Positions 13,695 to 13,800 of a DNA stretch of 13,800 bases are shown one piece after another. Below the pieces are notes generated by a model. The model ran no database searches. It saw nothing but the letters and a program-made list of their open reading frames with translations, and was not told where the DNA came from. How positions within the stretch are numbered: position 1 is the stretch's first letter; each line of letters opens with the position of its first letter. Source of the stretch: CAMBRQ01 sp945870325 (GTDB taxonomy: Bacteria; Bacillota; Clostridia; Lachnospirales; Lachnospiraceae); contig NZ_JBNPMC010000060.1 in assembly GCF_050313795.1 (NCBI RefSeq), positions 1-13,800 of the forward strand, given 5' to 3'. A program made the translations under genes and the position numbers.

Positions 13695-13737
13695 GAATGC
13701 CCATCTTGGAGTCGAGTCCGGGATGGGAATTCTTTTT
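13695..13737 (+). terminator. Intrinsic terminator after the mannosidase
   Basis: GAATGCCCATC (13695-13705) pairs with GATGGGAATTC (13722-13732), 11 positions with one mismatch, and five Ts follow (13733-13737). Confidence 0.85.
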
Positions 13738-13750
13738 ATGACGCGACTGA

Positions 13751-13779
13751 TTGAAAAAGAGCTCTTAAACTGATACAAT
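13751..13779 (+). promoter_or_regulatory. Promoter of the next transcription unit
   Basis: TTGAAA (13751-13756), 17 bases, TACAAT (13774-13779), with TGA before the -10 as extended -10. The gene it serves begins beyond the window. Confidence 0.75.
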
Positions 13780-13800
13780 TCTATGAGAAGCGGGGAAGGT

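Noticed and set aside
1..13800. CRISPR arrays, tRNA or rRNA genes
   Set aside because: No regularly spaced short repeats, no cloverleaf-like tRNA sequence and no rRNA-like blocks were seen on either strand.

Overview
The window reads as a low-GC Gram-positive chromosome, most likely a gut clostridium of the Lachnospiraceae type. The clues are AGGAGG-type ribosome sites, A/T-rich codon use, intrinsic terminators, TTGAAA-17-TATAAT promoters, DUF1801/DUF1905 and MmcQ/YjbR accessory proteins, TnpV and IS3-like debris, and a cytoplasmic GH38 alpha-mannosidase. The genus call is an inference.

Left part (1-5581): accessory genes, many of them decayed. They are a membrane-anchored XRE regulator with an amber codon in its HTH; a YhcG/DUF1016 nuclease with an internal deletion; a short fragment; an intact DUF1905/zinc-ribbon/DUF1801 protein; a DUF5655 remnant; an MmcQ/YjbR protein; an isoprenylcysteine-methyltransferase-like protein without its N-terminus; a 71-residue small protein; and an apparently intact alpha/beta-hydrolase fused to a rhodanese domain.

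Middle (5582-9450): a mobile and small-RNA-rich zone. It lies between two copies of a 413 bp direct repeat, which is the 3' half of an XRE regulator gene: a headless copy at 5582 and the intact gene at 9457-10410. Between them are two candidate type I toxin loci, at 6090-6333 (minus) and 8273-8598 (plus, with a clear convergent antisense RNA). There is also a shortened IS4-like element with long inverted repeats and a candidate 7 bp target duplication, a frameshifted membrane-protein fragment, and remnants of an IS3 transposase and of TnpV. A 122 bp sequence at 8044-8165 recurs at 1642-1763 and shows a coding-like substitution pattern.

Right part (9303-13800): an intact membrane-anchored XRE/DUF2007-like regulator, with a strong promoter and a terminator-like leader hairpin, followed by a 1049-residue GH38 alpha-mannosidase, its terminator, and a strong promoter for the next unit. 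The regulator may control the mannosidase, but only their adjacency supports that. The best-supported systems of interest are the two small hydrophobic-peptide loci, above all the 8273-8598 toxin/antisense pair, where promoters, Shine-Dalgarno hairpin and both terminators can be read directly.
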